DNA of 64,000 bases from Streptosporangium carneum (lineage in GTDB: Bacteria > Actinomycetota > Actinomycetes > Streptosporangiales > Streptosporangiaceae), in the NCBI RefSeq assembly GCF_027922005.1, contig NZ_BSEV01000027.1, positions 46,913 through 110,912 on the forward strand. The letters run 5' to 3'. A program made the position numbers and the translations under genes. Below are positions 27,196 to 35,640 of this stretch, piece by piece; the stretch's first letter is position 1; each line of letters opens with the position of its first letter. The notes under the pieces are model-generated. The model saw only the letters and a program-made list of their open reading frames with translations. It ran no database searches and was not told the origin of the DNA.

Positions 27196-28398
27196 TCACG
27201 CCTTGATGGCGCTGCCCTTCTTCCACTCCTTGAACGGCATCTGCCAGAAGCCCCAGCCGTTGTTCCACTCCAGTTCCCGGTCGGTGCCGGTGATGTTGAT
27301 CACGTCGCCGCGCTGGACCTGGTCGTAGAACCACTTGGCCTGGTCGGGGCGGGCGTTGATGCAGCCGTGGCTGACGTTCTGGCGGCCCTGGGCCCAGACG
27401 TTGTTCAGGGCGTGGACGTACTCGCCGCTGTTGGAGAAGCGCACGGCGTGGCCGATCATCAGGTCGTAGTAGCCCGGGTCGCCCTTCTTGCGGCCCGGGG
27501 AGATCATGCGTTCGGGGTTGGCCTTGCCCATGGTCAGGTGCACGCCGCTGGTGGTGGTGTACTCCCGGGTGTCGGCCTTGCCGGCGCTGATCAGCATGGT
27601 CTGCACGACCTTGCCGTCCCGCTTGACGATCATCTTGTGCTTGCGGGTGTCGACGGTGGAGATCTGGGCGGCGCCGATGCGGATGACCTTGCTCAGGTCC
27701 TTGACGCCGTACATGTCCTTGCCGCCCTGGACGCCCTTGATGCGGGCGGTGAAGGTCACCTTCTGGTGGGCGGGCCAGAGCTTGGCGGTGCGGTAGATGA
27801 CGGTGCTGTCGTTGACCCACCGCCAGGCTCCGGGGACCGGCTTCTCCGCCTTGACCTCCAGTGCCTTCTCCACGGCGGCCTTGTTGACGACCTGCTGGTT
27901 GAAGGTGACGATGATCGGCGCCCCCACGCCGACCTTCTCCCCCTTGATCGACGGGGTCACGTCGGCCACCATCAGCTCGACCTTCGGCTTGAGCGTCTTG
28001 AAGGAGCTGTTGGCGGTCGTGCCGTCCACCGCGCGCACCGAGACGGTGTAGGTGGTGGAAGGTTCCATCGGGACGGTGGAGACCCACTTGGTGCGGCGGG
28101 CGTCGAAGTCGCCCTCCAGCCGGTGGCCGCGGCTTTCGACGGTGACCTCCTCCAGCGCGCCGCCCGCGGCGGTGACGACGACCTTCTTGTCCGGCCGTAC
28201 GGGCGCGCCGCCTTCGGCGGGGCTGATCTTGATGATCGGGGCGGCCGGTTTGTCCGGGGCCTGGGAGGCGCCGGAGCTGGGGCCGTCCGCCGCGGGGGTC
28301 TCCGATGAGCCGCTCGAGCAGGAGGTGACGAGCATGCCGGCGGCCAGGGCGAGCCCGATCAGCGGTGTTCTGAGGCCACGACGTTCCACGTTTAGCAC
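27196..28398 (-). CDS. L,D-transpeptidase lipoprotein (YkuD domain)
   Basis: A 400-residue protein from GTG 28398, chosen because GGGGGAG lies 6 bases upstream. Signal peptide with lipobox LVTSC makes it a surface lipoprotein. Two immunoglobulin-like domains (residues 55-245) precede the catalytic YkuD domain with the active-site motif NVSHGCINARPDQ, where the Cys attacks peptidoglycan stems, and the C-cap WFYDQVQRGDVINITGT. It makes 3-3 cross-links in the cell wall, as LdtMt2-type enzymes do. It is monocistronic, with a shared bidirectional terminator at its end. Confidence 0.95.
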   Translation of the reverse strand: MLNVERRGLRTPLIGLALAAGMLVTSCSSGSSETPAADGPSSGASQAPDKPAAPIIKISPAEGGAPVRPDKKVVVTAAGGALEEVTVESRGHRLEGDFDARRTKWVSTVPMEPSTTYTVSVRAVDGTTANSSFKTLKPKVELMVADVTPSIKGEKVGVGAPIIVTFNQQVVNKAAVEKALEVKAEKPVPGAWRWVNDSTVIYRTAKLWPAHQKVTFTARIKGVQGGKDMYGVKDLSKVIRIGAAQISTVDTRKHKMIVKRDGKVVQTMLISAGKADTREYTTTSGVHLTMGKANPERMISPGRKKGDPGYYDLMIGHAVRFSNSGEYVHALNNVWAQGRQNVSHGCINARPDQAKWFYDQVQRGDVINITGTDRELEWNNGWGFWQMPFKEWKKGSAIKA

Positions 28399-28810
28399 AA
28401 CTTTCTCCCCCACAGCCGCAAAGTGCGTCTAAAAACTTTAATAGGTGATGCGCGGGAGCTGTGCACGGTTCGTGAGAGTTAGATCACATTTAGGTCAATT
28501 CTCGTGGGGTGATACATGCTGACCGCCGACCAGGGGAAACCATGCCGATCACGCCCGCCCGCACCCCCGGGCCGCCGGCTCCGCGACGATGCGGCGCCGC
28601 AGGGCGCCGACCGCCCCGAACAGCGCCGATGCCGCCCCGTCCGGGGAAGGACGGCGATCGCCCGGGTCTCGGAGGCGTCAAACGCTCCGCCCTGGGCATG
28701 GGCAGGCGCGGGACCGCCTGCCCGAGGTCCGGGCGGGACGTGATCGCATCGCCGTGGCGCGCGCCGAAAGATAGGCTCGGTTGAGCATCTCGAAACGGAG
28801 GGTGGGGACG
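28399..28810. other. Gene-free divergent region between L,D-transpeptidase and SpoIIE-type phosphatase genes
   Basis: No protein frame is convincing. The segment at 28420-28500 is AT-rich for this genome and probably holds the transpeptidase promoter. A TAGGCT hexamer at about 28771 could be the -10 element for the phosphatase operon. No clear palindromic operator. Confidence 0.45.
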
Positions 28811-30490
28811 ATGACCGCAGCACGACCCACCGATGACGCCACTCGCGTCGGAGGCGAGAGCCTCGCCTCGTCCACGCGGGCGCCAAGCCAGGAACCGAGC
28901 CGCGAGCCGGGCGGAGAACCCGGCCCGGAGCTGCTGCGCGCCCTCGTCGAGGCCAGCGGCGAAGGCGTGGTGCTCTGCGACCCCGCCGGCGTCGTCGTCA
29001 TGCTCAACGCCGCCGCGGCCCGGATGGCGCCGGAGGTCACTGTCGGCCGGCCGGCCGCCTCGGGCGGGGCCGGGGCGCTGTTCGACCGTGGCTGCCCCGA
29101 AGGCGACAGCCGCGAGGCCGCCCACGGCCCTCGCCGGCTGCGGGTGCGCCGCGAGGCCTTCGGCGTCTCCCATCACGCCTGGTACCTGCGCGACGTCACC
29201 GCCGAGTCCGCCAGAACCGACGCGCTGCTGGCCGAACGCGGGCGCACCCGCTTCCTGGCGGAGGCGGGCCCCCGCCTTTCCGCCTCGCTCAACACACGCC
29301 GCTGCGCCCGCGCCACGGTCGAGCTCGCCGTCCCCTTCCTGGCCGACACCGCCATGGTCGTGCTGCCTCCCGCGGGACGTCGCCAGGCGGCCTGGCTGCG
29401 CGCCAGCGCCGCCAACCGCTTCCTGGAGGAAGGCGCCATCAGCACGGCCACGACCGTGCAGGTGCCCGGCCTGGCCGAGGCGCTGGCGGGCTTCCCGCCG
29501 GTGCCCAGCCGCTGGCTGGATCCGGGCCAGGTGCCCCAGTGGCTGCTGCCGGAGGGGTTCGGCCGGGCCGGGCACCTGCTGGTCACCCCGCTGCCCGGCA
29601 ACGGGGTCGCGGCCGGGGCGCTGGTGCTGGCCCGCCGTGAGGACGGCGAACCCTTCGACGAGGAGGCCGAGACCCTGGTGCGGGTGTTCGCGGCCAGAGC
29701 GGGCACGGCCATCTCCGCCGCCGCCCTGTACCAGGAGCAGAGCGCGACCAACGCGATCCTGACCAGCGGCCTGCTCCCCCCCGAGCTGCCCGAGCTGCCC
29801 GGCGTGCGGCTGGCGGGCTCGCTGCGCGCCGCCCAGCAGGCCGGGCTGATCGGCGGCGACTTCTACGACGTCTACCTTCCCGGCTCCCACCCGGGCGAGG
29901 AGGCGCTGGTTGTCCTGGGCGACGTCTGCGGCAAGGGAGCCCGCGCCGCGGTGCTGGCCGGGCAGGTCCGCCAGTCCCTGCGCACGCTGCTGCTGCTGGA
30001 GGAACGCCCGGAACGGCTCGTGCCGCTGCTCAACCGCTCCCTGCTGGCCTCCTCCTCCCCCAACCCCTACGTCACCCTCGCGCTGGGCGCCCTGCGCACC
30101 GCCCCGGACGGCCACGTCCGCCTGGAGCTGGCCGTCGCCGGGCACCCCTCGCCCCTGATCCTGCGCCGTGACGGCACCGTGCAGGAGGTCTCCGCCCGCG
30201 GTTCGCTGCTGGGCGCGCTGAAGACCACCGTCCTGACCCCCGCCACCGTCGACCTGGCCCCCGGCGAGGTGTGCCTGTTCTACAGCGACGGCATCACCGA
30301 GGCGTTCGGCGGCCCCAGCGGCAAGGAGATGTACGGCACGCAACGGCTGAAGAACGCCCTGTCGACCTGCCTGGGCATGCCGGTCTCCGCCGTGGTCGAA
30401 CGACTGGAGCAGATCAGCACCGACTGGCTGGCCGGCACCACCCAGGACGACCGGGCGCTGCTGGCCGTACAGGCGGAGCCCGCCCGATGA
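28811..30490 (+). CDS. PAS-GAF-SpoIIE serine phosphatase
   Basis: A 559-residue regulator from ATG 28811 (GGAGG upstream). Residues 37-130 resemble a PAS domain (LLRALVEASGEGVVLCDPAG), residues 145-320 a GAF domain (RFLAEAGPRLSASLNTRRCA), and residues 340-555 a PP2C/SpoIIE phosphatase with metal-binding Asp in AGLIGGDFYDVY, GDVCGKG, and VCLFYSDGITEAFGG near the end. Such enzymes dephosphorylate STAS anti-sigma antagonists. It overlaps the next gene by four bases (ATGA), and a STAS protein ends the operon, so the likely substrate is encoded with it. No anti-sigma kinase gene is present in the operon. Confidence 0.93.
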   Translation: MTAARPTDDATRVGGESLASSTRAPSQEPSREPGGEPGPELLRALVEASGEGVVLCDPAGVVVMLNAAAARMAPEVTVGRPAASGGAGALFDRGCPEGDSREAAHGPRRLRVRREAFGVSHHAWYLRDVTAESARTDALLAERGRTRFLAEAGPRLSASLNTRRCARATVELAVPFLADTAMVVLPPAGRRQAAWLRASAANRFLEEGAISTATTVQVPGLAEALAGFPPVPSRWLDPGQVPQWLLPEGFGRAGHLLVTPLPGNGVAAGALVLARREDGEPFDEEAETLVRVFAARAGTAISAAALYQEQSATNAILTSGLLPPELPELPGVRLAGSLRAAQQAGLIGGDFYDVYLPGSHPGEEALVVLGDVCGKGARAAVLAGQVRQSLRTLLLLEERPERLVPLLNRSLLASSSPNPYVTLALGALRTAPDGHVRLELAVAGHPSPLILRRDGTVQEVSARGSLLGALKTTVLTPATVDLAPGEVCLFYSDGITEAFGGPSGKEMYGTQRLKNALSTCLGMPVSAVVERLEQISTDWLAGTTQDDRALLAVQAEPAR

Positions 30491-31545
30491 GCCGCCTCGC
30501 CACCGCCCCCGGCGACCTGCTCGCCGCCGGAGAACAGTACCTGGAACGCATCGGCCAGGCCGACGAGTTCGGCGCCGTCGACCTGGTGCTCGGCCTGCTC
30601 GGCGACGGCGTGCCCGCCGAGAGCCTGCTGCTGGAGCTCATCGCGCCCGCCCAGCGCCGCGTCGGCGAGCTGTGGGCGGCCAACCGGTGGTCGGTGGCCC
30701 GCGAGCACGGCGCCACGGCCGTCAGCGAACGCGCCATCGCCGCGATCGCGGCCAAGGCCAGGCCCGAACCCGCCCTCGGCAGGATCACGGTGGCCTGCAC
30801 CGACGGCGAATACCACGCGCTGCCGACCCGGCTGCTGGCAGAGGTGCTGCGCCTGCGCGGCTGGCGGGTCGACTTCCTGGGCGCCAGCGTGCCCGGCCCC
30901 CACCTGATCACCCACCTGCACCAGACCGGCCCCGACGCCGTCGCGCTGGGCTGTGCCCTGCCCACCCGGCTGCCTCGCGCGCACGCCACGCTCACCGCCT
31001 GCCAGGCCGTCGGGGTGCCGGTCATCGTCGGCGGGTCGGGCTTCGGGGCCGACGGCCGTTTCGCCAGGCTGCTGGGCGCCGACGGCTGGGCCGCGACCGC
31101 CGACGCCGCCGCCGACCGTCTGGCCGACACCGGGCTGCCCGCCTTCCCCTCCCCCCGCGACACGCTGGCCCACCTGTCGGACGAGGAGTACACCCTCCTG
31201 ACACGCCGCCGCGGCGACCTGCTCACCGGCGCGATGGCCACCCTGACCGCCGCCTACCCGCCGATGGCGGCCTACACCGCCCAGCAGCTGGAGTCCACCG
31301 CCGAAGACCTCGGCCACATCCTCGACTTCCTGTCCGCGGCCCTGTACGTCGACGACACCGGGCTGTTCACCGACTTCATCGCCTGGACCACCGGCGTGCT
31401 GCTGGCACGCGCGGTGCCCGCCAACGCGGTCAAGGCGGGCCTTCGGATTTTCCACGACGAGCTGCGAGACTTTCCCCGCGCCCGTCTCATGCTCATCCAG
31501 GCGATCGAGGCGGCGCACGGCGCCGACGTCGAGTTGGAGATCTGA
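30487..31545 (+). CDS. B12-binding protein with CarH-type photoreceptor motif
   Basis: A 352-residue protein. Residues 40-90 form a B12-capping helical bundle with W63, E73 and H74 spaced exactly as the Wx9EH motif of CarH/LitR-type adenosylcobalamin photoreceptors (ELWAANRWSVAREH). Residues 98-220 are the B12-binding Rossmann domain, with the candidate axial ligand H110 in CTDGEYHALP and the loop PVIVGGSGFG. Unlike CarH there is no MerR DNA-binding domain; instead a 130-residue helical C-terminal domain follows. Being translationally coupled between a SpoIIE phosphatase and a STAS protein, it probably feeds light or B12 status into a partner switch. Inference only. Confidence 0.85.
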   Translation: MSRLATAPGDLLAAGEQYLERIGQADEFGAVDLVLGLLGDGVPAESLLLELIAPAQRRVGELWAANRWSVAREHGATAVSERAIAAIAAKARPEPALGRITVACTDGEYHALPTRLLAEVLRLRGWRVDFLGASVPGPHLITHLHQTGPDAVALGCALPTRLPRAHATLTACQAVGVPVIVGGSGFGADGRFARLLGADGWAATADAAADRLADTGLPAFPSPRDTLAHLSDEEYTLLTRRRGDLLTGAMATLTAAYPPMAAYTAQQLESTAEDLGHILDFLSAALYVDDTGLFTDFIAWTTGVLLARAVPANAVKAGLRIFHDELRDFPRARLMLIQAIEAAHGADVELEI

Positions 31546-31551
31546 CAGTAG

Positions 31552-31890
31552 ATGCTCGAGAAGACCCCCTTTCGCACAGAGGTGCACAGCACCGCTTCGG
31601 ACACCATGCTGCTGGTTCTCACCGGCGACCTGGACTACGACACGGCCGCCGACCTCTTCACCCTGGCCGAGGGCCTGTTCCCCGGGCAGGCGCGCCACCT
31701 GGAGCTGGACCTGTCCGGCCTGAACTTCGTCGACTCCTCGGGGGTGGCGGCCCTGATCAACGTCTACAACGCCGCCCACGACCACGACGCCACCATGCGC
31801 ATCGTCGCCCTGACCTCCTACCTGCGCCACCTGTTCCGGGTGACCGCCCTGGACCAGGTGTTCGAACTGCCCGCCGAAACCCACCCCTGA
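31552..31890 (+). CDS. STAS-domain anti-sigma-factor antagonist
   Basis: A 112-residue protein consisting of one STAS domain: VLTGDLDYDTAADLFTLAEG, then LDLSGLNFVDSSGVAALINV, in which the DSSG serine is the usual phosphorylation site. In the unphosphorylated form such proteins capture an anti-sigma kinase and free its sigma factor. The gene starts 6 bases after the B12-protein stop. The phosphatase encoded first in the operon is its likely activator; the kinase and sigma factor must be elsewhere. Confidence 0.93.
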   Translation: MLEKTPFRTEVHSTASDTMLLVLTGDLDYDTAADLFTLAEGLFPGQARHLELDLSGLNFVDSSGVAALINVYNAAHDHDATMRIVALTSYLRHLFRVTALDQVFELPAETHP

Positions 31891-32110
31891 GGGACCCGCC
31901 CGGGCCGGGTCGGCGCGATCGGCCCCGAGGCGGCCGCCTGGCATCAGAGTCCGCTCCGCGTTCACGAAGAGTCACGGAGCGGACCTGGCGGTGGCGGTCT
32001 GGACGGGCGGCCTGACCGAAGGCGCAACATGGTGACCCTCACCGAGGCGGATGAGCGGGCCGCCCGAGCCCGGTGACCCGCCGAGGCCGGCGCGACGGCT
32101 GTCATACGTC

Positions 32111-32467
32111 TCAGTCGTGGCGGGGCAGGCCGGACACCTCGTGATCGGCGTGGAACAGCGCCTCGGCGATCAGCGCGCGCACATGGGCGTCACGGGCCTG
32201 GTACAGCACCCGGCGCCCGGCGCGGCGGGTGCGCACCAATCCGGCCAGGCGGAGCTTGGCCAGGTGCTGGGAGACCGACGGCCGGGCCACGCCGAGCGCC
32301 GCCGCCAGGGAGCCGACGTCGTACTCCCCCGCCGACAGCAGCCACATCAGCCGCAGCCGGGTGGCGTCGCTGAGCATGCGAAAAGCCGCGGTGGCGGCGT
32401 CCACCTGCGCGCGGGTGGGTTGCTCCTGCGCGAGAGTCGCACCTGATCCGTTGTCGCGTACGTACAT
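32111..32467 (-). CDS. ArsR/SmtB-family zinc-type metal sensor
   Basis: A 118-residue winged-helix repressor with LSDATRLRLMWLLSAGEYDV, recognition helix VARPSVSQHLAKLRLAGLV and wing RRAGRRVLYQA. The last helix carries D-A-H, ten residues, then H-A-D-H: exactly the DxHx10HxxH alpha-5 site of CzrA-type zinc/cobalt sensors. No alpha-3 cysteines. It is divergent from a CDF cation exporter gene; the 50-bp gap contains the AT-rich AATACCTATT, a plausible operator half-site pair. Metal binding should release the repressor and switch on export. Confidence 0.93.
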   Translation of the reverse strand: MYVRDNGSGATLAQEQPTRAQVDAATAAFRMLSDATRLRLMWLLSAGEYDVGSLAAALGVARPSVSQHLAKLRLAGLVRTRRAGRRVLYQARDAHVRALIAEALFHADHEVSGLPRHD

Positions 32468-32517
32468 GAATACCTATTATCCGGGCACAGGGACCGCTCT
32501 CACGGCGAGGTGCACCG

Positions 32518-33576
32518 ATGACGGATCCGAACCCCCCGCGGCACGAGCACGAGCATGGACACGAGCATGGGCATGGGCATGGTCGTCAGAGCCGGATCAG
32601 GCGGTTGCCGGCCGTACTCGCCCATGCCTTCGCCCCGCACAGTCACGACAGCGCCACCAAGACCGACGCGGCGCTGGAGTCCAGCCGCCACGGCCTGCGA
32701 GCGCTGGTCATCTCGTTCGCCGCGCTGATGGCCACCGCCGCCCTCCAGGCGGTCATCGTGGCCCGCTCCGGGTCGGTGGCACTGCTGGGCGACACCCTGC
32801 ACAACCTCGCCGACGCGCTGACCGCGCTGCCGCTGGGCGTCGCGTTCTGGCTCGGGCGGCGGGCGGCCACCCGCCGCTTCACCTACGGCTACGGCCGCGC
32901 CGAGGATCTGGCCGGCATCGTCATCGTGGCGCTCATCGCCGCATCGGCCGCCCTGGCCGGATACCAGGCCGTCAAGCGCCTCATCGACCCCGCCGAGGTG
33001 CGGCTTCTGGGGCTCGTGGCCGCGGCCGGCGTGGTGGGTTTCGCCGGCAACGAACTGGTCGCCCGCTACCGGATCCGGGTCGGCCGGCGGATCGGCTCGG
33101 CCGCGCTGGTGGCCGACGGCCTGCACGCGCGCACCGACGGCCTCACCTCCCTGGCCGTCGTGCTGAGCGCCGCCGGAGCCGCGCTCGGCCTCCCGCTCGC
33201 CGACCCGATCATCGGGCTGCTGATCACGATCGCGATCTGCCTCGTGCTCAAGGACGCGGCCCGGCAGATCTGCCACCGGCTCATGGACGCCGTCGACCCC
33301 GCCCTGGTCGAGACGGCCGAACGCATCCTGGCCGGCGTGCCCGGCGTCGAGAACGTCGGGGCGGTACGGCTGCGCTGGATCGGTCATGCGCTGCGCGCCG
33401 AGGTCGAGATCGCCGTCCGCCACGACGCGACGCTCCTGCAGGCGCACGCGGTGGCGGTGGCGGCCGAGCACCGGCTGATCCACGAGTTGCCGCACCTGCG
33501 CGCCGCCACGGTGCACGCCGACCCCGACGGCCCGCCCGGCGCCGACCACCACGCGATTCTGTCCGCCCACCGGTGA
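32518..33576 (+). CDS. CDF-family zinc (divalent cation) exporter
   Basis: A 352-residue membrane transporter starting at ATG 32518 (GAGG 7 bases upstream). A His-rich N-terminus (residues 8-22, eight histidines) is followed by six transmembrane helices carrying the two HxxxD zinc sites, in GDTLHNLADALTALP and ADGLHARTDGLTSL. The cytoplasmic C-terminal domain closes with HLRAATVHADPDG and more histidines. It exchanges zinc or a similar ion for protons. Control by the divergent ArsR protein is strongly suggested by context and by that protein's zinc motif. Confidence 0.94.
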   Translation: MTDPNPPRHEHEHGHEHGHGHGRQSRIRRLPAVLAHAFAPHSHDSATKTDAALESSRHGLRALVISFAALMATAALQAVIVARSGSVALLGDTLHNLADALTALPLGVAFWLGRRAATRRFTYGYGRAEDLAGIVIVALIAASAALAGYQAVKRLIDPAEVRLLGLVAAAGVVGFAGNELVARYRIRVGRRIGSAALVADGLHARTDGLTSLAVVLSAAGAALGLPLADPIIGLLITIAICLVLKDAARQICHRLMDAVDPALVETAERILAGVPGVENVGAVRLRWIGHALRAEVEIAVRHDATLLQAHAVAVAAEHRLIHELPHLRAATVHADPDGPPGADHHAILSAHR

Positions 33577-33706
33577 GACGGCACCCCACCCGCGGCGATC
33601 ACACGCGCACGGCCAGACCGGACTTTGCCGCCGATATCGCTCGGGCCCACCGTCGCCCTCGGCCGGACCGCCCGGACGCCGCCGGCCGCCACGGTACTCT
33701 CCAGGA

Positions 33707-33766
33707 GTGATCAAGGTGCTGCTCGCCGGCGAGGAGACCCTGATCCGGGCGGGTGTGCGGGCTGAA
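33707..33766 (+). pseudogene. N-terminal stub of a second NarL-type response regulator
   Basis: From GTG 33707 the frame reads VIKVLLAGEETLIRAGVRAE, matching the first 20 residues of NarL-type receivers (usually MIRVLLADDETLIRAGVR). The acidic pair DD has become GE, and the similarity ends abruptly; nothing of the phospho-acceptor strand or DNA-binding domain remains. It faces an ABC exporter and a histidine kinase that has no other response regulator nearby, so it may be what is left of that kinase's partner. Confidence 0.65.
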
Positions 33767-33843
33767 GGTGAGAGACCGCGTCCAGGCGGCCGTGCCGGCG
33801 GGCGAGGCAGCGCTGATCCCGCGCGGCCGAAGGGACGATTCGC

Positions 33844-34587
33844 TCAGGCGTCGCGCCTGCGCATCACCCACACTCCCGCGACGACCGCCGCGACGGCCCA
33901 CGCGGTGAGCACGAGGCCGAAAGCCGGCTCGCCGGCCATGAAGCGCTCACCGGCGGGGCCGGGGGTGAAGCCCGCGACCGTGACGAGGAGCTCGACGTCC
34001 AGCGACCCGGCGACCCCCTGCAACCCGAGAGGGAGCACGTACAGCAGGACGAACAGCACCGTGACGGTCCCGGCCGACCGCCGGATCAGCGTGCCGAGTC
34101 CGAGGGCCAGCGCGGCGACGAGCGCCATGTAGGCAGCCATGGCCAGGATCCGCCCCGCCACCTGCCCGGCGTCGAATTCCCAGTATCTCTGCAGCAGTGG
34201 CGCGCTGGCCGCCACGCCGAGCACGGCGGTGAGCCCTCCGGCCACGAACACCGCGGCGCCCACCACTGCCGTCTTGGCCAGCAGCAGCCGGGTCCGGGAC
34301 GGCGTGCAGGCCAGCGTCACCACGATGCCACGGGTGGCGTACTCACTGGTCACCGCCAGCATGCCGAACGATCCGAAAACGAGCTGCACCCACTCGACAC
34401 CCTCCAGGACCGACGACACCGGCTCGACCGGCCGGCCCTGCCCCCGCAGGAAACCTGCCGTGTCCTCCGCCTCCAGCACCGCCACCAGCAGCATCGTCAG
34501 CAGAGCGCCACCGGCGAACCACCAGGTGGAGCGGACAGAACGAAGTTTCAGCCACTCGGCGGAGACCGCGCGAGCCAGGGCGTTCAC
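33844..34587 (-). CDS. ABC-2 family permease
   Basis: A 247-residue membrane protein with six helices. It begins with the amphipathic AVSAEWLKLRSVRSTWWFAG typical of ABC-2 permeases paired with bacitracin- or lantibiotic-type ATPases, and has FGSFGMLAVTSEYATRGIVV as the conserved second-helix region. It overlaps the ATPase gene by four bases and should form the export channel. The substrate is unknown; together with the kinase next door it may defend against a membrane-active peptide. Confidence 0.9.
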   Translation of the reverse strand: MNALARAVSAEWLKLRSVRSTWWFAGGALLTMLLVAVLEAEDTAGFLRGQGRPVEPVSSVLEGVEWVQLVFGSFGMLAVTSEYATRGIVVTLACTPSRTRLLLAKTAVVGAAVFVAGGLTAVLGVAASAPLLQRYWEFDAGQVAGRILAMAAYMALVAALALGLGTLIRRSAGTVTVLFVLLYVLPLGLQGVAGSLDVELLVTVAGFTPGPAGERFMAGEPAFGLVLTAWAVAAVVAGVWVMRRRDA

Positions 34588-35468
34588 CTCTGAGCCCCGT
34601 ACTCGGCGCTGTTCGCGGTCAGCCGCATGTACGACTCCTCCAGCGAGGACTCGACGGGCCGCAGCTCGTACAGCACCAGCCCCAGCTCATGCGCCCGCCG
34701 GCCGATCTGCTCACTGGTGTGGCCGGTGACGGTCAGCTCTTCGGGGCCGGTCCAGCGTGCGGCGGGCAGCACGCCGGCCAGCGGCAGCAGCCGCGGTCCG
34801 CGCACCCGAACCCCGGCGCCGGCGGCCAACCTCTCCATCGACTCGTCGGCGAGCAGCCGGCCCCGGCCGAGAACGATCAACCGGTCGGCGGTGCGCTCCA
34901 TCTCGCTCATCAGATGGGAGGAGACGAAGACCGTGCGGCCCTCGGCGGCAAGCGATCGAAGCAGGGTGCGGATCCAGCGCACCCCGTCGGGGTCGAGGCC
35001 GTTGACCGGCTCGTCCAGCATCAGCACCTGAGGATCGCCGAGCAGGGCGCCCGCGATGCCGAGCCGCTGGCTCATGCCCAGGGAGTACGTGCCGGCCCGG
35101 CGGCGGGCCGCGTCGGTCATCCCGGTGAGAGCGAGGACCTCCTCGACCCGGGAGAAGGAGATGTCCTGGCTCAGCGCCATGGCGCGCAGATGGTCCCGTC
35201 CGCTGCGGGCCGGGTGGACCGCCCTGGCGTCCAGCAGAGCGCCGACGGTCCGCAGCGGACGATCGAGGTCCGCGTAGCGGCGGCCGCCGATCAGGGCGGT
35301 GCCGCAAGTGGGGGCGTCCAGCCCCAGGATCACACGCATGGCGGTGGACTTCCCTGCACCGTTCGGGCCGAGGAAACCGGTGACCGTGCCGGGGGTGAGC
35401 TCCAGGGTGAGGTCGTCCACGGCGGTCTTGCCGCCGTAGCGTTTGGTCAGTCCGTCCAAGGTGATCAT
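34584..35468 (-). CDS. ABC transporter ATP-binding protein (bacitracin/lantibiotic-resistance type)
   Basis: A 294-residue ATPase with Walker A FLGPNGAGKSTAMRVILGLD, signature YSLGMSQRLGIAGALL (serine-variant LSGGQ), Walker B LMLDEPVNGLDPDG and switch His SSHLMSEMERTADR. The C-terminal tail ends SSLEESYMRLTANSAEY, as in BcrA-like proteins. It is coupled to the permease by a four-base overlap. Divergent from a histidine kinase gene, a layout common for drug-sensing export modules. Confidence 0.94.
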   Translation of the reverse strand: MITLDGLTKRYGGKTAVDDLTLELTPGTVTGFLGPNGAGKSTAMRVILGLDAPTCGTALIGGRRYADLDRPLRTVGALLDARAVHPARSGRDHLRAMALSQDISFSRVEEVLALTGMTDAARRRAGTYSLGMSQRLGIAGALLGDPQVLMLDEPVNGLDPDGVRWIRTLLRSLAAEGRTVFVSSHLMSEMERTADRLIVLGRGRLLADESMERLAAGAGVRVRGPRLLPLAGVLPAARWTGPEELTVTGHTSEQIGRRAHELGLVLYELRPVESSLEESYMRLTANSAEYGAQR

Positions 35469-35640
35469 CAGGTTCCTTCCCGTGGGCTGGCCGCCACGAC
35501 TTCGACGGCCCGAAGGATCGCATCGCTCATGGACCTCGACCGTAGGAATCCAGAGGGTCCGCGGTCATGGACGATCGGCAGCGGGCGCCCCTGACTTTCG
35601 TCAGGTGCCGCCAACGGTGGCGCCGCGTAGCGTGACCGCC

